Assembly: GCA_023150215.1 (NCBI GenBank)
Contig: JAKLLJ010000088.1
Location: 1-11,017, forward strand
From: Thauera sp.
GTDB taxonomy: Bacteria; Pseudomonadota; Gammaproteobacteria; Burkholderiales; Rhodocyclaceae
Direction of reading: 5' to 3'
DNA: 11,017 nucleotides
The notes beneath the pieces are model-generated. The model did not search any database. It saw only the letters and a program-made list of their open reading frames with translations, and was not told where the DNA came from. This document shows positions 8,256 through 11,017 of this stretch, in pieces; within the stretch, counting starts at the first letter, position 1; every line of letters starts with the position of its first letter. The translations under genes and the position numbers were made by a program.

Positions 8256-8264
8256 TGCTATCCT
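8256..8264 (+). promoter_or_regulatory. Possible extended -10 promoter for the ABC ATPase gene
   Basis: TGCTATCCT (8256-8264) fits an extended -10 (TG-N-TATCCT). It would start transcription near 8271, giving a leader of about 25 bases before the ATG at 8296. No -35 hexamer is apparent. The element overlaps the ribosome binding site of the divergent LolA-like gene (8261-8266). This is a weak call from motif only. Confidence 0.3.
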
Positions 8265-8295
8265 CTGAGGGTTTCTCGAATTCTCGGTCGTTCAC

Positions 8296-9045
8296 ATGCC
8301 AATCGTCCAGATAGAACACGTCAGCAAGCAGTTCCGCCTTGGAGAGCAGACCGTGCTGGCGCTGGACGACGTCTCGCTGTCGATCGAGCCAGGAGTGTTC
8401 CTGGCGATCGCCGGGCCGTCGGGCAGCGGCAAGTCCACGTTGCTCAACATCATCGGCTGCATCGACACGGCCACCTCCGGGCGCGTGATCATCGATGGCC
8501 ACGACGTGTCGAACCGCACGCCTGATGAGCTGGCCGACCTGCGTGCCCGCACCATCGGCTTCATCTTCCAGACCTTTAACCTGCTGCCGGTGCTGTCCGC
8601 GCAAGAAAACGTCGAGTATCCGCTGCTGCAGATGCCCGAGCTTTCGCGCAAGGAGCGTGCGGAACGGGTGAGCCATTATCTCGGCGTCGTCGGACTGAAG
8701 AAATACGCCTCGCACCGCCCGAACCAGCTCTCGGGCGGGCAGCGCCAGCGCGTTGCGATCGCTCGTGCGCTGGCTACCCATTCCAAGATCGTGCTCGCCG
8801 ACGAACCCACCGCGAACCTCGACAGCAAGACCGGCACCAGCATCCTGAAGCTGATGCGCGACATCAACCGCGAGTCTGGCACCACCTTTGTCTTTTCCAC
8901 TCACGACCGCAAGGTCATGAACATGGCCGACCGCCTGGTGCGCATCGCAGATGGCCAGATCATCGCCCTCGGCATGAGGGCCGACGACCGTTGGGTGTTC
9001 GTCGAGGGGCGCACGCCGCGCGACGAAGACATCCGTGAAATCTAG
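8296..9045 (+). CDS. LolD/MacB-type ABC transporter ATP-binding protein
   Basis: This 249-residue cytosolic ATPase subunit is complete, with Walker A GPSGSGKST (40-48), Q-loop Gln92 in GFIFQTFNLLP, signature LSGGQ (145-149), Walker B IVLADEP (165-171, Glu170 catalytic), D-loop ANLD and H-loop His203. The segment FIFQTFNLLPVLSAQENVEYPL and the SGKSTLLNIIGCIDTATSG stretch place it in the LolD/MacB/FtsE group. That group partners FtsX-type permeases and moves substrates from the inner membrane outwards rather than importing solutes. A short extra tail (about 228-249) follows the usual end. No permease gene is adjacent: the next gene, 12 bases downstream, encodes an outer-membrane barrel, and the divergent neighbour encodes a LolA-like carrier. 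The ATG was chosen from the conserved N-terminus (MPIVQIEHVSKQF); its ribosome binding site is poor. Family certain; substrate unknown. Confidence 0.93.
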   Translation: MPIVQIEHVSKQFRLGEQTVLALDDVSLSIEPGVFLAIAGPSGSGKSTLLNIIGCIDTATSGRVIIDGHDVSNRTPDELADLRARTIGFIFQTFNLLPVLSAQENVEYPLLQMPELSRKERAERVSHYLGVVGLKKYASHRPNQLSGGQRQRVAIARALATHSKIVLADEPTANLDSKTGTSILKLMRDINRESGTTFVFSTHDRKVMNMADRLVRIADGQIIALGMRADDRWVFVEGRTPRDEDIREI

Positions 9046-9057
9046 GGAAGACCCGCA

Positions 9058-10476
9058 ATGCTGCCACTGAAGAACCTGCCTGGCCTCACCTTCACCCTCA
9101 TCGCCCTTGCCCTGGGCCTGCCTGCCACGCCTGTCGCACACGCCGGCGGCCTGCTGATCGCGCAGCAGTCTGCGGCGAGTGAAGAGGTGGAGGTGGAGTC
9201 GGCCGATGACACGGGCGCGGAGGACGCCGAGCTGGATGCACTGCTCGATATCGGTGAGCCGACGGCGGCAGCGGGGGGCGAGGGCGGTAGCGGCATCAAA
9301 TGGAGTGGCTACACCGAGTTCGGCGCCGCCTACACCTATCGCGACCCTGAGCGCTGGTCGCACCTGCGCGCACGCGGCGAACTTGGCGCCAGCGCGCAAC
9401 TCGCACCGCGTGTGCGCTGGAAGCTGAGCGCTCGTGCGGAGGCCGACGGTGCCTTCGATCTCGAGGACGAGCACTACCCTGCTGTAGTGCGCCGTGACCA
9501 GCGTACCGATTTCATGCTGCGCGAGGCCTATGTCGACGTGGGGCGCGGCGATTGGGAGTTCCGCATCGGTCGCCAGCAGGTCATCTGGGGCGAGATGGTT
9601 GGCTTCTTCTTTGCCGACGTCGTGTCTGCGCGTGACATGCGTGACTTCCTGCTGCCCGAATTCGAGAGCATGCGGATCGGACAATGGGCCGTGCGAGCCG
9701 AGTATTTTGGCACCGAGGACACTCATTTCGAGCTGTTGTGGGTGCCAAAGCCGAGTTTCGACGAAATCGGCAAGCCCGGCAGCGACTTCTATACCTTTCC
9801 GTGGCTACCGCAAGGCACCACGGTGGTCGAGCATCGTCCCGGCAATGATGTGGATAACGGCAACTGGGGTGCACGCGTCTCGCACCTGATTGATGGCTGG
9901 GACTTGAGCGCGTTCTACTATCACAGCTACGACGTTGCACCGACGCTGCATGCTTTCGATGGTGTCGTGGCCGAACTGCGCCATGCGCGCATCGACCAAG
10001 CCGGCGCCACGTTCAGCAAGGACATGGGCAGCTTCGTGCTCAAGGGCGAGGCGGTGCATACCCACGGGCGCAGCCTGAATACGCTGTCGCCTTCCGGCGC
10101 GATCGGCTTGGCGCCGACCGATATGGTCGATTACGCATTCGGTGTCGATGTGCCGGTTGGGGATTTCCGGCTCAACGTTCAGTACTACGGTCGCTGGCTG
10201 GACGAGCATCAGACGGCGATGATGACCGACCGCAATGAGCAGGGGATAACCTTCCAGGTCGTCCATGGAGAGGGCACCGATATCGAGGCCGGGGTTCTCG
10301 CCGTCTCAAGTGTGAATCGTTCGGATTATCTCCTGCGCCCCAAGCTTACCTGGAAATTCGCCCCCACCTGGCGGATGGTCGGTGGCGTGGACATCTTCGG
10401 CGGCGACGGCGACGGCCTGTTCAGCGCGTATGACCGCAGCGATCGCGCGTATCTCGAGTTGCGCCACCTGTTTTGA
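9058..10476 (+). CDS. DUF1302-like outer-membrane beta-barrel protein
   Basis: This is a 472-residue exported protein. Residues 1-29 form a Sec signal peptide (hydrophobic core TFTLIALALGLP, likely cleavage after AHA). A strongly acidic linker (about 42-67, rich in Glu and Asp) and a Gly-rich stretch (73-79) follow. From about 80 come alternating beta-strands beginning KWSGYTEFGAAYTY, the conserved block FMLREAYVDVG (152-162), FRIGRQQVIWGEM (168-180), FADVVSARDMRDFLLPEF (185-202) and IGQWAVRAEYF (207-217), typical of DUF1302-like barrels. The C-terminus YLELRHLF ends in Phe, the usual Bam recognition residue. AGGGAAG (9044-9050) is a good ribosome binding site 7 bases before the ATG and overlaps the ABC ATPase stop, so the two genes are co-transcribed. 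It may be the outer-membrane destination or channel of the Lol-like system; this is an inference from neighbours. No substrate can be named. Confidence 0.8.
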   Translation: MLPLKNLPGLTFTLIALALGLPATPVAHAGGLLIAQQSAASEEVEVESADDTGAEDAELDALLDIGEPTAAAGGEGGSGIKWSGYTEFGAAYTYRDPERWSHLRARGELGASAQLAPRVRWKLSARAEADGAFDLEDEHYPAVVRRDQRTDFMLREAYVDVGRGDWEFRIGRQQVIWGEMVGFFFADVVSARDMRDFLLPEFESMRIGQWAVRAEYFGTEDTHFELLWVPKPSFDEIGKPGSDFYTFPWLPQGTTVVEHRPGNDVDNGNWGARVSHLIDGWDLSAFYYHSYDVAPTLHAFDGVVAELRHARIDQAGATFSKDMGSFVLKGEAVHTHGRSLNTLSPSGAIGLAPTDMVDYAFGVDVPVGDFRLNVQYYGRWLDEHQTAMMTDRNEQGITFQVVHGEGTDIEAGVLAVSSVNRSDYLLRPKLTWKFAPTWRMVGGVDIFGGDGDGLFSAYDRSDRAYLELRHLF

Positions 10477-10491
10477 GGGGCTCTCGATAGG

Positions 10492-11017
10492 TCAAGCCTG
10501 ACGACCGCTCAGCGCCTCGATCAGTTGACGCGAGTCGAGGTGGTCGGGAAGCAGTCGGTGAACGCGATCCCCCTGCGTGTTGTGGAGTCGTTCCTGACGT
10601 GCGACGCGCTCCTCGAATTCGGCCAGCGGCAGGTGCAGCAGCACCGCTGGCGCGCCGACACGCGGGCACATCCGCTCTTCACCGATGCGGCGGAAGCCGA
10701 ATACGCGTTGATGAAAGCTGGCGTGGCGCGGATTGACCTCGGCGAAGATGTCGGTTACGCGCCGCGTCGCGCGCGTTATCACGTACACGCCCTGCATCAC
10801 GCCGGCCAGGGCGTCATGCGACCCGCGCTCGGGATCGATCGCCAACTGTGTAATTTCGCACACTCGGCCGCCGTTAGCCCGCACGGCATCGATCTCTTTG
10901 CTGTACAAAGTGTCTGCCAGCAGGCCGCTGCCGTAGTCGATGCGAATCGTGGCGGTTGCGACCGCCTCGCCATCGCGCAAGGCGACGACGGTGATGTCGC
11001 GTCGATCGATGTTGGCA
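10492..11017 (-). CDS. FeeM-like N-acyl amino acid synthase (GNAT superfamily), 5' end beyond window
   Basis: The C-terminal 174 residues are visible; the frame stays open through the right edge, so the true start is outside the window. The visible part begins ANIDRRDITVVALRDGEAV. It contains GRVCEITQLAID (about residues 50-61), ITRATRRVTDIFAEVNP, and the block VNPRHASFHQRVFGF followed by RIGEERMCPRVGAPAVLL. These are hallmarks of FeeM-type long-chain N-acyl amino acid synthases, a GNAT-fold family related to acyl-homoserine-lactone synthases that transfers an acyl group from acyl-ACP to an amino acid. A short, charged tail follows LPLAEFEERVARQ. The gene converges on the barrel gene with 15 bases between stops. 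The related PEP-CTERM/exosortase-associated acyltransferases are the main alternative. No exosortase gene is visible here, so the broader FeeM-like call is preferred. Confidence 0.8.
   Translation of the reverse strand, partial: ANIDRRDITVVALRDGEAVATATIRIDYGSGLLADTLYSKEIDAVRANGGRVCEITQLAIDPERGSHDALAGVMQGVYVITRATRRVTDIFAEVNPRHASFHQRVFGFRRIGEERMCPRVGAPAVLLHLPLAEFEERVARQERLHNTQGDRVHRLLPDHLDSRQLIEALSGRQA

Noticed and set aside
8878..8892. Second sigma-54-like match, TGGCAC followed by TTTGT, inside the ABC ATPase gene
   Set aside because: The essential GC at -12 is GT, and the site is inside coding sequence that is explained by conserved ATPase residues.

Overview
The window is high-GC, densely coded DNA that looks like a free-living betaproteobacterium, most likely Rhodocyclales (Thauera/Azoarcus type). 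This placement rests on gene content (PP0621-family protein next to a PilS/PilR pair, FeeM-like acyltransferase, DUF1302-like barrel) and strong G/C third-position bias. No marker RNA is present, so it is an inference. Two genes run off the window edges. No gap between genes exceeds about 135 bases. I saw no tRNA, rRNA, CRISPR array, insertion sequence or phage gene.

Region 1 (1-2595, minus strand) is a sulfur-salvage block read right to left: a YbdL-type methionine/KMTB aminotransferase, then mtnA (methylthioribose-1-phosphate isomerase), then the start of a class II aldolase-like gene that overlaps mtnA by 4 bases. Its visible N-terminus looks more like a FucA/Ald2 aldolase than an MtnB dehydratase. 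That suggests an MTA/5'-deoxyadenosine 'DHAP shunt' rather than the classical methionine salvage pathway.

Region 2 (2724-5930, plus strand) is a regulatory operon. A very small membrane-anchored PP0621-family protein overlaps the six-TM sensor kinase gene pilS, which overlaps the sigma-54 activator gene pilR by 4 bases. In relatives this pair controls type IV pilin expression.

Region 3 (5992-7401, plus strand) holds one beta-CASP metallo-beta-lactamase nuclease of the CPSF73/TTHA0252 type. It has its own promoter-like sequence so close to the ATG that the mRNA may be leaderless.

Region 4 (7431-10476) looks like an envelope-transport module. It contains a periplasmic LolA-like 'outer membrane lipoprotein-sorting' protein with a twin-arginine-like signal (minus strand), a divergent LolD/MacB-type ABC ATPase, and a DUF1302-like outer-membrane barrel 12 bases after it. 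The inner-membrane permease such a system needs is not in the window. This is the most interesting part: an apparently incomplete or rearranged Lol-like system.

Region 5 (10492-end, minus strand) is most of an FeeM-like N-acyl amino acid synthase (GNAT fold), convergent with the barrel gene and cut by the right edge.
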